Positions 54,633 through 63,604 of a stretch of 64,000 nucleotides of DNA are shown in pieces (position 1 is the stretch's first letter; the number at the start of each line of letters is the position of its first letter). A program made the translations under genes and the position numbers. This DNA comes from an uncultured Bacilli bacterium. GTDB lineage: Bacteria > Bacillota_I > Bacilli_A > RF39 > UBA660. The notes under the pieces are model-generated. The model saw only the letters and a list, made by a program, of their open reading frames with translations, made no database searches and was not told where the DNA came from. The DNA is taken from positions 1-64,000 of the forward strand of contig CAJUQG010000004.1 in the NCBI GenBank assembly GCA_910588025.1, given 5' to 3'.

Positions 54633-55313
54633 GTGACAAACGGAAATAAATTCTTGAAATAGTAATTGGGAATATTCATCAGTATCATAATTGGATTCTG
54701 GATGCCATTGTACTCCAATAATAAATGTTTTATTTGGTATTTCTATTGCTTCAATGACATTATCTAAACTAACAGCTGTAATGAAAAAAGAGTCATTAGC
54801 TTGTAAACAACTAATATGTCGACTATTTACAGAAATAACATCCGTTTTAAAAATCTTTTTTAATTTCCCACCCAAAATGGAAATAGTATGGGCATAATTA
54901 CTATTAGTTTTATGTATACAAGGCGAATCTACTAAAATGGTATGGTCTGAATTTTGATTATTAAAATAAGGAGCACAACCAATCATTTGCATTCCAAGAC
55001 AAATACCTAACATCGGGATATCTTTTTGGTAGGCATAACGATATATTTCTTGTTCAAAACCATACCAACTAGACCCACCTGGAAATAAAATTCCATCACA
55101 TAAATGCACCATATGATGAGTAATATTTTGGTACTTAGTATTATCTGGAAAGAAAGGCGAAATATTCGCCATATCATTTTCATAAATAGGTAATAACAAA
55201 ATAGGAATACCACCAGCTTTAATGATAGCAAGCCGATATTCGTCATATACAAAGCTTTTTGATTTAGTTTCATTATTAAAACGTCCCACAATACCAATAA
55301 TCGGTTTTACCAT
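54615..55313 (-). CDS. Gamma-glutamyl hydrolase-type class I amidotransferase (peptidase C26)
   Basis: 232 residues. Nucleophile Cys105 in GICLGMQ and the His204/Glu206 pair in VQWHPE complete the triad of PuuD-like gamma-Glu-GABA hydrolases; PGGSSW marks the oxyanion-side loop. Glutamine-amidotransferase fold acting alone on gamma-glutamyl compounds. Substrate not assignable. Divergent from the Spx-like gene. Confidence 0.85.
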   Translation of the reverse strand: MVKPIIGIVGRFNNETKSKSFVYDEYRLAIIKAGGIPILLLPIYENDMANISPFFPDNTKYQNITHHMVHLCDGILFPGGSSWYGFEQEIYRYAYQKDIPMLGICLGMQMIGCAPYFNNQNSDHTILVDSPCIHKTNSNYAHTISILGGKLKKIFKTDVISVNSRHISCLQANDSFFITAVSLDNVIEAIEIPNKTFIIGVQWHPESNYDTDEYSQLLFQEFISVCHKKTAN

Positions 55314-55393
55314 ACAGTCACCTAATAAAATAGTATGAAAAAAATAAAAAAGTAGAAGGATAGTGCTATAATATTACAAAAGGAGTGAGAAAA

Positions 55394-55747
55394 ATGAATT
55401 TATTTTTGTGGTATCCAAAATGTAGTACTTGTAAAAAAGCATATCAAGAATTACAAGAACTTAATATCGATGTAAAAACAAGAGATATAAAAGAAGAAAA
55501 TCCTACTAAAGAAGAATTAAGAGAATGGTGGAAACGAAGTAGTGTTGATTTAAAAAAGTTTTTTAATACAAGTGGATTGATTTATAAAGAACAAAAACTA
55601 AAAGAAAAATTACCAAATATGACAGAAGAAGAACAATTAGAATTATTAGCCAGTAATGGTATGCTAGTGAAACGTCCAATTTTAATAACAAAAGATAAAA
55701 TTATAATCGGGTATAAAGAAAAAAATTATCAAAATTTAGAGGGATAG
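55394..55747 (+). CDS. Spx/ArsC-family thioredoxin-fold protein
   Basis: 117 residues. YPKCSTCKKA with Cys10 and Cys13 (the CxxC of Spx/MgsR rather than the lone Cys of ArsC), DIKEENPTKEEL, NTSGLIYKE and VKRPILI are signature segments. May be a redox-responsive RNA polymerase-binding regulator or a YffB-like reductase. ATG 55394 after AGGAGTGAG. Starts an operon with the four genes that follow. Confidence 0.85.
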   Translation: MNLFLWYPKCSTCKKAYQELQELNIDVKTRDIKEENPTKEELREWWKRSSVDLKKFFNTSGLIYKEQKLKEKLPNMTEEEQLELLASNGMLVKRPILITKDKIIIGYKEKNYQNLEG

Positions 55748-55748
55748 A

Positions 55749-56189
55749 ATGGAAATATTAAATAAGATAAAAGAAAATAGTATTTTAAAAATTAAAGAAG
55801 ATTTTTATAAAGTATTATCAAAATCTGAATATAATACAGTTGAAAATGATGAAATATATTGGAAATATAAACTTGAACAAAATAAAATTTTAGTAATTAT
55901 TCCTTCTGACAAAATAATATATTTTGGAGAAGAAGTAGAAGAAACTAATAGTATAGATTTAAATACTGAAAGATTTATATATAAAAATGAGGAATATGCG
56001 CAAATTGCTAAGGGAAATCAACTTTATTTAAAAACTATTTTTGGAGTGCCTTTAGAAAAAAATTGTATTTTTGTAGATTTTGAAAATACAGAAAAAACAA
56101 AAGTGTTGAGTTTAGCCGTTCTAGAAAATAATAAACGTTCTGATATTCATGCCAAATACCTTAAAATGGAAGATATTAGTGTATGCTAA
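55749..56189 (+). CDS. Hypothetical protein, possibly DUF4178-like
   Basis: 146 residues, soluble and acidic. A pattern of repeated beta strands (SILKIKEDFYKVL, EIYWKYKLEQNKILVII) loosely recalls DUF4178 proteins, which I cannot confirm. No catalytic motif. Its 3' end overlaps the SDR gene by 7 nt. Confidence 0.55.
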   Translation: MEILNKIKENSILKIKEDFYKVLSKSEYNTVENDEIYWKYKLEQNKILVIIPSDKIIYFGEEVEETNSIDLNTERFIYKNEEYAQIAKGNQLYLKTIFGVPLEKNCIFVDFENTEKTKVLSLAVLENNKRSDIHAKYLKMEDISVC

Positions 56190-56920
56190 AAACAGTACTA
56201 ATTACAGGTGCCAGTCGTGGAATCGGTGCTGCCACAGCAAAAGTATTTGCAAGCCATGGATATAATATAATTGTAAACTATAACAAAAGCAAAGAACAAG
56301 CCAAACAATTATGTCAAAATTTAGAAAAAGAATATCACATTAAAGCTATATTTTTAAAAGCAGATATCTCAAACCAACAAGAAATTGACACTATGTTGGA
56401 AAAAATAAGAAATTTAAACATAGAAATTAATTGCTTGGTAAACAATGCAGGTATCGATAGAGATTCCTTATTTCAAGATAAAAATTTTGAAGATTTCGAA
56501 ACAACGCTCCGAACAAATTTAATTGGTCCTTTTTGGTTAAGCAAAAAAATAGGTAAGGAAATGTACGAAAGAAAACAAGGAAAAATTATTAATGTAACTT
56601 CAACAAATGCTATAGATACCTATTATCCTTGTAGTGCAGATTATGATGCTTCAAAAGCTGGTTTAGTTTCATTAACACATAATCTTGCCGTTCAATTTGC
56701 TCCCTATATTAATATCAATGCCGTCGCTCCTGGTTGGACAAACACCGATATGGTAAAAGAATTAGATGAAGAATATCGAAGCGAAGAGGAAGGTAAAATT
56801 TTACTTCATCGTTTTGCCGAACCCCAAGAAATTGCTAATGTAATTTATTTTTTAGCAACGGAAGAAGCAAAATACATAAATAATGAAATTATAAGAGTAG
56901 ATGGAGGATGGTACTTGTAA
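56183..56920 (+). CDS. Short-chain dehydrogenase/reductase, FabG-like
   Basis: 245 residues, classical SDR: cofactor loop TGASRGIG (8-15), NNAG (87-90), catalytic Tyr154 and Lys158 in YDASK, and the terminal IRVDGGWY. NADP use is likely from the Ser-Arg after the first glycine. It is placed among genes unrelated to fatty-acid synthesis, so a specialised substrate is possible. Stop overlaps the next start (TAATG). Confidence 0.9.
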   Translation: MLKTVLITGASRGIGAATAKVFASHGYNIIVNYNKSKEQAKQLCQNLEKEYHIKAIFLKADISNQQEIDTMLEKIRNLNIEINCLVNNAGIDRDSLFQDKNFEDFETTLRTNLIGPFWLSKKIGKEMYERKQGKIINVTSTNAIDTYYPCSADYDASKAGLVSLTHNLAVQFAPYININAVAPGWTNTDMVKELDEEYRSEEEGKILLHRFAEPQEIANVIYFLATEEAKYINNEIIRVDGGWYL

Positions 56921-57810
56921 TGAAAGCAGTAATCCAAATTAAGTCTCGTATTCAAGATTATAAAATAGAGCCTTTTGTAAAAGAAATACTAATAGAATCT
57001 GGAACGCCCCAAGAATTTTATCGCAAATCTTTACAAGAATTTATGAAAACGAATCAATTAAAATTCACAAGTTTACCAGATTTAATAAACCATGGCTTTT
57101 GTATTTGTACATTTGATACCAAAGCCAATGTTTATTTCCCAGCTAAATTATCATTTGATCAAGTAGATTGGCTTTACTCATTAAAAAAAACTTTTGCTAA
57201 CTATGGCCCGTTTATTCAAGTAATTGACAAAGAAAATATTGAAATGCTTTTTACTAAGAATCCACTTGAAGAATTCTATGATAAAGTAAATAAAAAAAGT
57301 CAAAGAAAAGCAGTTATTATACCAAACGAATATACAATTAATAAACCTATTTTTGAACGTATATTAACTGGCAAAGAGAGACATGGAATGGCAGCAAAAG
57401 AATTTTCTGACCTTTACCATTTAGGATTAACATTTCAAAATATTGGTTTAGAAGAAGATTCTTATAATGGTTATGTATGGTTTCAAGCAATTAGTATGTT
57501 AGGACATCTATCTTTACAAATAGATGACTTTGATAAAATAGCAGTATTACACATTCCAGAAATTATTACCCCCAAACAATTAAAGTGGGTAAATAGGGAA
57601 TTCTTAAAAGAAATAGAAGGAATTGATAATGTCAATGCTTGCTCCATAAGAAAAACAGAAAATGATTATCTAATCAAAGAATTTGTAAGTGATACCCAGC
57701 ATGAGATATTTGCTCTGGATTCCATTTTAAAAGAAGTGGAAATGAAATATTTATTAGGTAATTTAAAATATGGATTAGTAGGTGAAAAATATGAATCAAA
57801 AAATAAATGA
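56920..57810 (+). CDS. Conserved-looking protein of unknown function, 296 aa
   Basis: No family recognised. Soluble, no membrane segment; FCICTFDTKANVYFP and a Gly/Glu-containing HGMAAKEFSDLYHLG segment stand out, and the second half has alternating strand/helix character. ATG 56920 follows GGAGG and overlaps the SDR stop. Overlaps the YnbB-like gene, so it is a coupled member of the operon. Confidence 0.65.
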   Translation: MKAVIQIKSRIQDYKIEPFVKEILIESGTPQEFYRKSLQEFMKTNQLKFTSLPDLINHGFCICTFDTKANVYFPAKLSFDQVDWLYSLKKTFANYGPFIQVIDKENIEMLFTKNPLEEFYDKVNKKSQRKAVIIPNEYTINKPIFERILTGKERHGMAAKEFSDLYHLGLTFQNIGLEEDSYNGYVWFQAISMLGHLSLQIDDFDKIAVLHIPEIITPKQLKWVNREFLKEIEGIDNVNACSIRKTENDYLIKEFVSDTQHEIFALDSILKEVEMKYLLGNLKYGLVGEKYESKNK

Positions 57811-59032
57811 TATTTATAAACAAGTAGAACCCAAATTAAAAAATATATTTCAGGACATTGATTATATTTGCGAACAAAACAGTCAAAAAGTAATAGAAGC
57901 CTTTTGGCAAAATCATGTTTCAGAAATTCATTTTAATAGTACAACAGGATATGGATATAACGATATTGGAAGAGATGTGATTGAAAATATTTATGCAAGT
58001 ATTTTTAAAGCAGAAGATGCTCTAGTTAGAAACCAATTTATCTCAGGGTCTCACGCTTTATCTACCACATTATTTGCCTTACTAAGACCAAATGATTTAC
58101 TATTATCTATTACAGGCACACCATATGATACTCTCCATGAAGTAATTGGTATCAAAGATAATCCAAGTTCCCTAAAATCTTTCGGGGTTCAATATCATGA
58201 GATTCCTTTAAAAAATAATGAATTTGCTGAAGATGAAATCTTAACTTTTTTAGCCCAAAACAACGTAAAAGTAATTGAAATACAACGCTCAAAAGGATAC
58301 TCAACTAGAAAAAGTATTACGATTGAAAAATTACAAACAATCATTCCTAAAATAAAAAAAATAAGCCCAAATACTATTATTATGATAGATAATTGTTATT
58401 GTGAATTTGTTGATACCAAAGAGCCTATTGAAATTGGTGCAGACATTTGCGTTGGATCTTTGATAAAAAACATGGGTGGTGGAATGGCCCCAAATGGTGC
58501 TTATATCGTCGGACGAAAAGATTTAATCCAATTGTGTGCTGAACGCTTAACCCTACCAGGAGAAGGAAAAGAAGTTGGACCATCACTTGGCATTAATCGT
58601 GACTTTTTAAAAGGTATATATTTTGCACCATCAGTTGTCAAAAGTGCGTTAAAAACAGCCGTATTAACTAGTGCTTTATTAGAAGAATTAGACTACGATG
58701 TGGAACCAAAATATCAAGAAAAGCGAGCAGATATAGTTCAAAATATTATATTTCATAACAAAGAAGATTTAATTTCTTATTGTCAAGGAATCCAATCTGG
58801 TTCCCCAATAGATGCTCATTCACTACCAATTCCAGACGATATGCCAGGGTATGATGACCATGTAATCATGGCAGCTGGAACATTTATTCAAGGCTCTTCC
58901 ATAGAATTATCTTGTGATGGACCTTTAAGAGAACCTTATATTGCTTATCAGCAAGGCTCTTTAACGTACGAATATGGTAAAATTAATGTATTAAAAGCTG
59001 TAGAATATTTATTAGAAAAAAAGAATAATTAG
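57791..59032 (+). CDS. YnbB-like PLP-dependent protein (methionine gamma-lyase family, aluminium-resistance type)
   Basis: 413 residues. Fold-type I PLP enzyme: substrate/cofactor loop RNQFISGSHALS (80-91), ASP-containing MIDNCYCEF (198-206), and PLP-binding Lys226 in GSLIKNMGGG. GYGYNDIGRD (53-62) is typical of YnbB/aluminium-resistance proteins, now thought to be C-S lyases. Start ATG 57791 with AGGTGA; GTG 57782 less likely. Confidence 0.88.
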   Translation: MNQKINDIYKQVEPKLKNIFQDIDYICEQNSQKVIEAFWQNHVSEIHFNSTTGYGYNDIGRDVIENIYASIFKAEDALVRNQFISGSHALSTTLFALLRPNDLLLSITGTPYDTLHEVIGIKDNPSSLKSFGVQYHEIPLKNNEFAEDEILTFLAQNNVKVIEIQRSKGYSTRKSITIEKLQTIIPKIKKISPNTIIMIDNCYCEFVDTKEPIEIGADICVGSLIKNMGGGMAPNGAYIVGRKDLIQLCAERLTLPGEGKEVGPSLGINRDFLKGIYFAPSVVKSALKTAVLTSALLEELDYDVEPKYQEKRADIVQNIIFHNKEDLISYCQGIQSGSPIDAHSLPIPDDMPGYDDHVIMAAGTFIQGSSIELSCDGPLREPYIAYQQGSLTYEYGKINVLKAVEYLLEKKNN

Positions 59033-59043
59033 GGATTTGATGA

Positions 59044-59190
59044 AACTGGTTTGTCAATCAAGGTAATCCTTGGTTCAACCGTGGTGGTGCTTTTACGAAT
59101 GGTACAGAATCTGGTGTGTTTGCTTTTGATAATGAAAACGGTCACACGAAACCTTGGGGTAGTTTTCGCGTCCAGTACACTATGATATGA
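59044..59190 (+). pseudogene. 3' fragment of a lectin-fold surface/variable-protein gene
   Basis: A 48-codon open stretch without start codon reads NWFVNQGNPWFNRGGA... and ends GSFRVQYTMI. The pattern WF-RGG-G-GVFAF-G-SFRV is the C-terminal core of C-type-lectin/formylglycine-enzyme-like domains found in phage tail, DGR target and Bacillota surface proteins. The rest of the gene is missing: the preceding in-frame codon is a stop and the YnbB-like gene ends just before it. Base composition is noticeably less AT-rich than the surroundings. A remnant of an integrated or deleted element is likely. Confidence 0.55.
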
Positions 59191-59271
59191 GAAATAAAAA
59201 TTACTAACAGTAAATTATAAAATATCATAGAAATCAAATTCCTGTCCCTTGGGATAAACACATAAAAAAAT

Positions 59272-59307
59272 AACATAGGTTAGTAAAAATGAAAGCCTAT
59301 GTTTTTT
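59272..59307 (+). terminator. Terminator before the DUF1292 gene
   Basis: AACATAGGTT/AGCCTATGTT stem with one T-G pair, then T's. Between 59191 and here I see only AT-rich sequence. Confidence 0.75.
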
Positions 59308-59323
59308 ATTACTAGAAATATGG

Positions 59324-59329
59324 TATAAT
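59324..59329 (+). promoter_or_regulatory. -10 element of the DUF1292 operon
   Basis: TATAAT, 17 nt before ATG 59347; AGGTGG ribosome site lies at the expected transcript start. Confidence 0.5.
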
Positions 59330-59346
59330 AAAAACAGGTGGTACTT

Positions 59347-59616
59347 ATGGAAAAAGACATATTTATATTAGAAACAGAAAATGGACCTATTACATGTGAA
59401 ATAATCGAAAATCTTTATATAAATGAATATCAAAAAAATTATGTGATCTATACTGATCATACAAAAGACGAAAATAATGAATTAAATTTATACATTTCTA
59501 GTTATGACCCCCAAAGTGAAAAACATGAACTAGAAGATATAAAAGACTCAGAAGAATTAGAAAAAGTCGCCAATATTATTGACGAAATGTGGAGTGAAGA
59601 AGATGGAAAGCAGTAA
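59347..59616 (+). CDS. DUF1292 (YrzB-like) protein
   Basis: 89 residues, acidic: EKDIFILETENGPITCEI, NYVIYTDHTKDENNELNLY and a C-terminal EELEKVANIIDEMWSEE match DUF1292. Small protein of unknown function widespread in Bacillota. Its 3' end overlaps the next gene by 14 nt. Confidence 0.85.
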   Translation: MEKDIFILETENGPITCEIIENLYINEYQKNYVIYTDHTKDENNELNLYISSYDPQSEKHELEDIKDSEELEKVANIIDEMWSEEDGKQ

Positions 59617-60904
59617 AAAACAAAAAATAGACTCTCAAGAACAACTATTAGAATTTTTAACTAAATTAAATGAAAAAATAATCTCAATTTCAATCCATGA
59701 TAATATTGTTAAGATTTATGTAGCAAGTGGAAAAACATATATTTTTAAAAAACAAAATGACCAATATATTAAAATAATGGAACGAAATAAAAATAAATCA
59801 AAAAAACAAAATTACAAAACCAAAAAAGGAGTAGTAAAACCTTCTTTTGTTCAAAAAATAACTTCCTCTGCAATCATTTTGTTTATCTTAGCAAGTACTG
59901 CCAAAACAGTAAATTATTATGCAAATACCTTTGAAACAAAACAAGCTTTAGATAATGAGTATGATTTAGAAAAATCCTTAAAAGAAGCAAATAATGACAA
60001 TATAATCTCAATTACTACAACAAATACAATTGTATCTTCTCCATTAAAGAAAGACGAAACAGAAGTATATTATCAAAATATTCCTATTGATTTTGAATTT
60101 ATTCAAAGCCAAAGATTTATGAAAAGAATAGAAACCGATAATTTATATGGAAATGTTATTGAAAATTGGTCAGAAAGATGGGGAACATCCTGTAATTTAA
60201 TGAAAGCTCTAATTACCCAAGAAAGAGACGAAAAAACATTATCAAATCCAGGACAATTAACTAGAAATATTTGTGGAGAGAAAATAATATTACCTATAAT
60301 AAATAAAACCAAAGAAGATATCGAAAATGGCAAAGAAGTTGACAAAATATATATTGTGCGCGAAGAACCAAAAAAAGAAAATTATCAAAAAGAAGAAGAC
60401 TATTTAGTTCAATTAGATTTACATAAAAAACAATTAGAAAAAAGCAAAGAATTAAAACAAGAAGGTTATGAAATAATCTTATTTTCTAATTTATTGGGGG
60501 AAGAAAACTGTTACGAAAATGTTCGAATCGCAATTGCATTTGCTACCTATAGTAACTATCGTTTCAATGACCCAGCCTTAGGTACTTTTGCTTATAATGC
60601 AGGATATAATATGACGAAAAATGCTCAATTAAATGATATTTTAAATGGTAATGTGGGATCAGACTATACAGATAAACATTATTTATCTCATGTATTTCGC
60701 TTTCTTTATCCAGAAGAAGCTACTAATTTAAAATTTATTACCAAGCCTTTTCCAGACAATTGGAACGAAATGACTTATGAACAACGTAACCACTATATGA
60801 ATGAAGAAATAAAAAATAAACCATATACTTATACCGTTATTTCTTTAGAAAACTTTAAGGAGTACAACGATGAAAAAGAAATTGGACATTATACACGAAG
60901 ATAA
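59603..60904 (+). CDS. Membrane-anchored lysozyme/transglycosylase-like protein
   Basis: 433 residues: a cytoplasmic basic domain (1-88), one membrane helix (about 90-112, SAIILFILASTAKTV), a linker, then an extracytoplasmic domain with LMKALITQERDE (candidate catalytic Glu), a GQLTRNICGE segment, and GTFAYNAGYNMTKN recalling the AYNAG motif of lytic transglycosylases. I infer peptidoglycan cleavage, with moderate confidence. ATG 59603 after GGAGTGAAG. Overlaps the rluA-type gene by 35 nt. Confidence 0.6.
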   Translation: MESSKKQKIDSQEQLLEFLTKLNEKIISISIHDNIVKIYVASGKTYIFKKQNDQYIKIMERNKNKSKKQNYKTKKGVVKPSFVQKITSSAIILFILASTAKTVNYYANTFETKQALDNEYDLEKSLKEANNDNIISITTTNTIVSSPLKKDETEVYYQNIPIDFEFIQSQRFMKRIETDNLYGNVIENWSERWGTSCNLMKALITQERDEKTLSNPGQLTRNICGEKIILPIINKTKEDIENGKEVDKIYIVREEPKKENYQKEEDYLVQLDLHKKQLEKSKELKQEGYEIILFSNLLGEENCYENVRIAIAFATYSNYRFNDPALGTFAYNAGYNMTKNAQLNDILNGNVGSDYTDKHYLSHVFRFLYPEEATNLKFITKPFPDNWNEMTYEQRNHYMNEEIKNKPYTYTVISLENFKEYNDEKEIGHYTRR

Positions 60905-61556
60905 AGAATTATTAGTCATAAATAAACCCTCCAAACTTTTAACAATTTCTACTGAAAAAGAAAAATATCATACCCTTTATTTTGAAGCTAGTTCTTATAT
61001 CAAAAAACAAAATCCTCGCAATAAAATTTTTATTGTCCATCGCTTAGACAAAGAAACATCTGGAATTGTAATATTTGCCAAAAATGAATCATTAAAATTA
61101 GCTCTTCAAAATAATTGGGAAAAATTGGCACCTTTGAGAGAATACATAGCAGTCGTTGAAGGGGGAGTAAAAAATAAAAAAGGAACTATTACAAACTACT
61201 TAAAAGAAACTAAAACACTTCAAGTATTTGATACCAAAAATCCGAAAGATGGAAAATTAGCAATCACTCATTATCAAGTGTTAGAAACAAATAAAACTTA
61301 TAGCTTATTAAAAATAACAATACAATCAGGTCGAAAAAATCAAATTAGGGTAGCTCTATCTTCAATTGGACATCCTATTGTTGGAGATAAAAAATACCAA
61401 AGTCAAAAAAATCCTTATGGAAGATTAGCCCTTCATGCCTCAAAACTTAAATTAATTCATCCTAAAACGAAACAAGAATATATCTTTTTAAGTAAACTTC
61501 CAAAAGAATTTGAACGTGATTTTAAAAGAGGAATTGACCAATATTTAAATCAATAA
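60870..61556 (+). CDS. RluA/RluD-family pseudouridine synthase
   Basis: 228 residues. Catalytic motif HRLDKETSGIVIFAK with the conserved Asp, NKPSKLL, and GRKNQIRVALSSIGHPIVGD. No S4 domain, so shorter than RluD; rRNA or tRNA target not assignable. Followed 16 bp later by a second pseudouridine synthase of a different family. Confidence 0.9.
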   Translation: MKKKLDIIHEDKELLVINKPSKLLTISTEKEKYHTLYFEASSYIKKQNPRNKIFIVHRLDKETSGIVIFAKNESLKLALQNNWEKLAPLREYIAVVEGGVKNKKGTITNYLKETKTLQVFDTKNPKDGKLAITHYQVLETNKTYSLLKITIQSGRKNQIRVALSSIGHPIVGDKKYQSQKNPYGRLALHASKLKLIHPKTKQEYIFLSKLPKEFERDFKRGIDQYLNQ

Positions 61557-61572
61557 TAGAAAGGAAAAAAGT

Positions 61573-62283
61573 ATGGAACGTTTACAAAAAGTCATATCAA
61601 ATTGTGGATATACATCTAGAAGAAAAGCCGAAGAATTAATCCAAGCAGGAAAAGTCAAAGTAAATGGCGTCATAATTACAGAATTAGGTTACAAAGTGAA
61701 AGAAAATGATGACATACAAGTAGAAAAAACACATTTAAAAAAAGAATCCAAAGAATACTATTTGTTATACAAACCTGAAAAAACGATCACTTCTGTAAAA
61801 GATGAAGTAGGAAGAACAACGGTAGTTGACTTAATTAAAACTTCAAAAAGGATTTATCCAGTAGGTAGACTTGATTACGACACAACGGGAATCTTACTGC
61901 TAACGAATGATGGCGAGCTAGCTAACATTTTAATGCACCCATCCTTTTTCGTTGAAAAAACATATATTGCTAAAGTAGAAGGAATTCTAACGGGAAAAGA
62001 ATTTGACCAATTAAAAAACGGAATTATGATTGATGGTCGAAAAATGATACCAAAAAGAGTAAAATTACGTCTAAAAAATAAAATTCAAAACTTTTCAAAA
62101 ATTGAAATTACCATAACCGAAGGACGCAATCATATTATCAAAAAAGCTTTTTTAGCAATAAATCATCCTGTAATCCAATTAAAAAGAGAATCTTATGCCT
62201 TTTTAAATTTAGAAGGCTTAAAAAAAGGTGAATATCGTAAACTAACCATTAAAGAAGTCAAAAAACTTTATTCCTTAAAATAA
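61573..62283 (+). CDS. RsuA/RluB-family pseudouridine synthase
   Basis: 236 residues. N-terminal S4 domain (RLQKVISNCGYTSRRKAEELI, KVNG) and catalytic GRLDYDTTGILLLTNDG with the conserved Asp. The closest pattern is RluB/RsuA, modifying 23S or 16S rRNA. GAAAGG ribosome site. Terminator follows the stop. Confidence 0.92.
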   Translation: MERLQKVISNCGYTSRRKAEELIQAGKVKVNGVIITELGYKVKENDDIQVEKTHLKKESKEYYLLYKPEKTITSVKDEVGRTTVVDLIKTSKRIYPVGRLDYDTTGILLLTNDGELANILMHPSFFVEKTYIAKVEGILTGKEFDQLKNGIMIDGRKMIPKRVKLRLKNKIQNFSKIEITITEGRNHIIKKAFLAINHPVIQLKRESYAFLNLEGLKKGEYRKLTIKEVKKLYSLK

Positions 62284-62318
62284 AAAAGTAGCTTATTATA
62301 ACAATTAAGCTGCTTTTT
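62284..62318 (+). terminator. Terminator after the RsuA-family gene
   Basis: AGTAGCTTA/TAAGCTGCT stem with one T-G pair and T-rich tail; it overlaps the 3' end of the convergent ferredoxin gene. Confidence 0.75.
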
Positions 62319-62610
62319 CTTCATCTTCCTCTTCATCATGACAATGACAATTTTCACAATGACATTCGTGTTCTTGACATTTCTCATCACTAGAACCAAT
62401 ACATGCTTCTTCTGTATTTGTTGTTTCTTCTAAACTTATAATTGCAACAGGACATGCATCAATCGCATCACTAAGTGAAGGAGAATCTAGATTTTCTTGA
62501 GATTTAATCACTGAAAATCCATCATCACTAAATTCAAAATGTTCTGCATCAATACCAATACATGCTCCACAACCAATACAAGACTCTGTTTGTAAAACAA
62601 TTTTTTTCAA
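62305..62610 (-). CDS. [4Fe-4S] ferredoxin with Cys/His-rich tail
   Basis: 101 residues. One cluster: CIGCGAC (three ligands) and a distal CP Cys, as in Bacillus-type monocluster ferredoxins. After about residue 65 comes an unusual extension with Cys and His in close spacing (CQEHECHCENCHCH) and a terminal acidic DEEEDEEK run; this could bind additional metal. Start: TTG at 62610 has GAGGTG at proper distance; GTG at 62619 overlaps the ribosome site and is less likely. Confidence 0.85.
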   Translation of the reverse strand: MKKIVLQTESCIGCGACIGIDAEHFEFSDDGFSVIKSQENLDSPSLSDAIDACPVAIISLEETTNTEEACIGSSDEKCQEHECHCENCHCHDEEEDEEKAA

Positions 62611-62722
62611 TTTATTCACCTCAAATTAATTATATAAATTATGATTTCAAAAATCAACGAGAAATAAAGTTTTCAAACAAATAAAAATATGTTATCATTT
62701 ATGTTGAAAGGATAAGGGCGTC

Positions 62723-63583
62723 ATGAAAAGTAGAAGTGAAAAATACTACGACGAAGATACAAAAGTTTATCAATCAAGAACCAGTCGAAATAGTAACTTA
62801 TATAAAGAAATAAATAAAAGTGAACTTAACGATTTTAATATTGCTAGCAATGCAAAAGTTATAGGTGAAAATGATTCAAACTCCGTAAATGTTGATAAAC
62901 TAAAAGAAATCTTAGAAAAAAACTATCATGACATACCGAAACGTCGTGAAGTTAAATTAGTTCCAGATGTAGAAGAACCATCATTAGAATTAGAAGAAAC
63001 CAAAGAATACGATATTAACGCTATTTTAGAAAAAGCGCGAGAAGAAAAAGAAGTTGATTATGAAAAAGAACGTTTAAAAAAATTACGAGACACCCAATAT
63101 GACATCTTAAAAAACTTAAATGTAGAAGAAGAGCCTAGAGAAACGAAAGCAGCTGGGGATAAAACCAAAGAAGAATTACTAGAACTTATTAACACAATTA
63201 CGGAAAACGAAATCAATAAAACTAAATTAGATCCTTTAGACATTTTAACAGATTTAAAGGGAGAAGATACCAATACTATGGTAATGGGTGCAAATGATAC
63301 AACTGAAATATTAAAAAACTTAGTCGCCGAAAAGAATGAAGAAAAAATTCAAGAACCAAAAAAACCAACCACAATAGAAGAGAAAAAAGATAAAATAGAT
63401 AACTCTTTTTATACCAATAGTTTATCCTTTACACAAAGTGATTTTGATGATTTTAATGATTTAAAAGAAGATGTAGAATCTCATAAATTACTTCTACATA
63501 TTATCATTATTGTTATTACCATAGCCATTATTATCGGGATCGTAATTTTATTAAATAGTGTATTACATCTTGGATTATTTTAA
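62723..63583 (+). CDS. C-terminally membrane-anchored protein, unknown
   Basis: 286 residues: highly charged, largely disordered or helical N-terminal 250 residues, then one membrane helix (about 258-281) at the C-terminus. No family recognised. GAAAGGATAAGGG ribosome site. 21 bp before the YunB-like gene, probably one operon; tail-anchored charged proteins of this kind occur next to sporulation/envelope genes, but the link is only by position. Confidence 0.65.
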   Translation: MKSRSEKYYDEDTKVYQSRTSRNSNLYKEINKSELNDFNIASNAKVIGENDSNSVNVDKLKEILEKNYHDIPKRREVKLVPDVEEPSLELEETKEYDINAILEKAREEKEVDYEKERLKKLRDTQYDILKNLNVEEEPRETKAAGDKTKEELLELINTITENEINKTKLDPLDILTDLKGEDTNTMVMGANDTTEILKNLVAEKNEEKIQEPKKPTTIEEKKDKIDNSFYTNSLSFTQSDFDDFNDLKEDVESHKLLLHIIIIVITIAIIIGIVILLNSVLHLGLF

Positions 63584-63604
63584 AACTATTGCATAAAATG
63601 TAAT

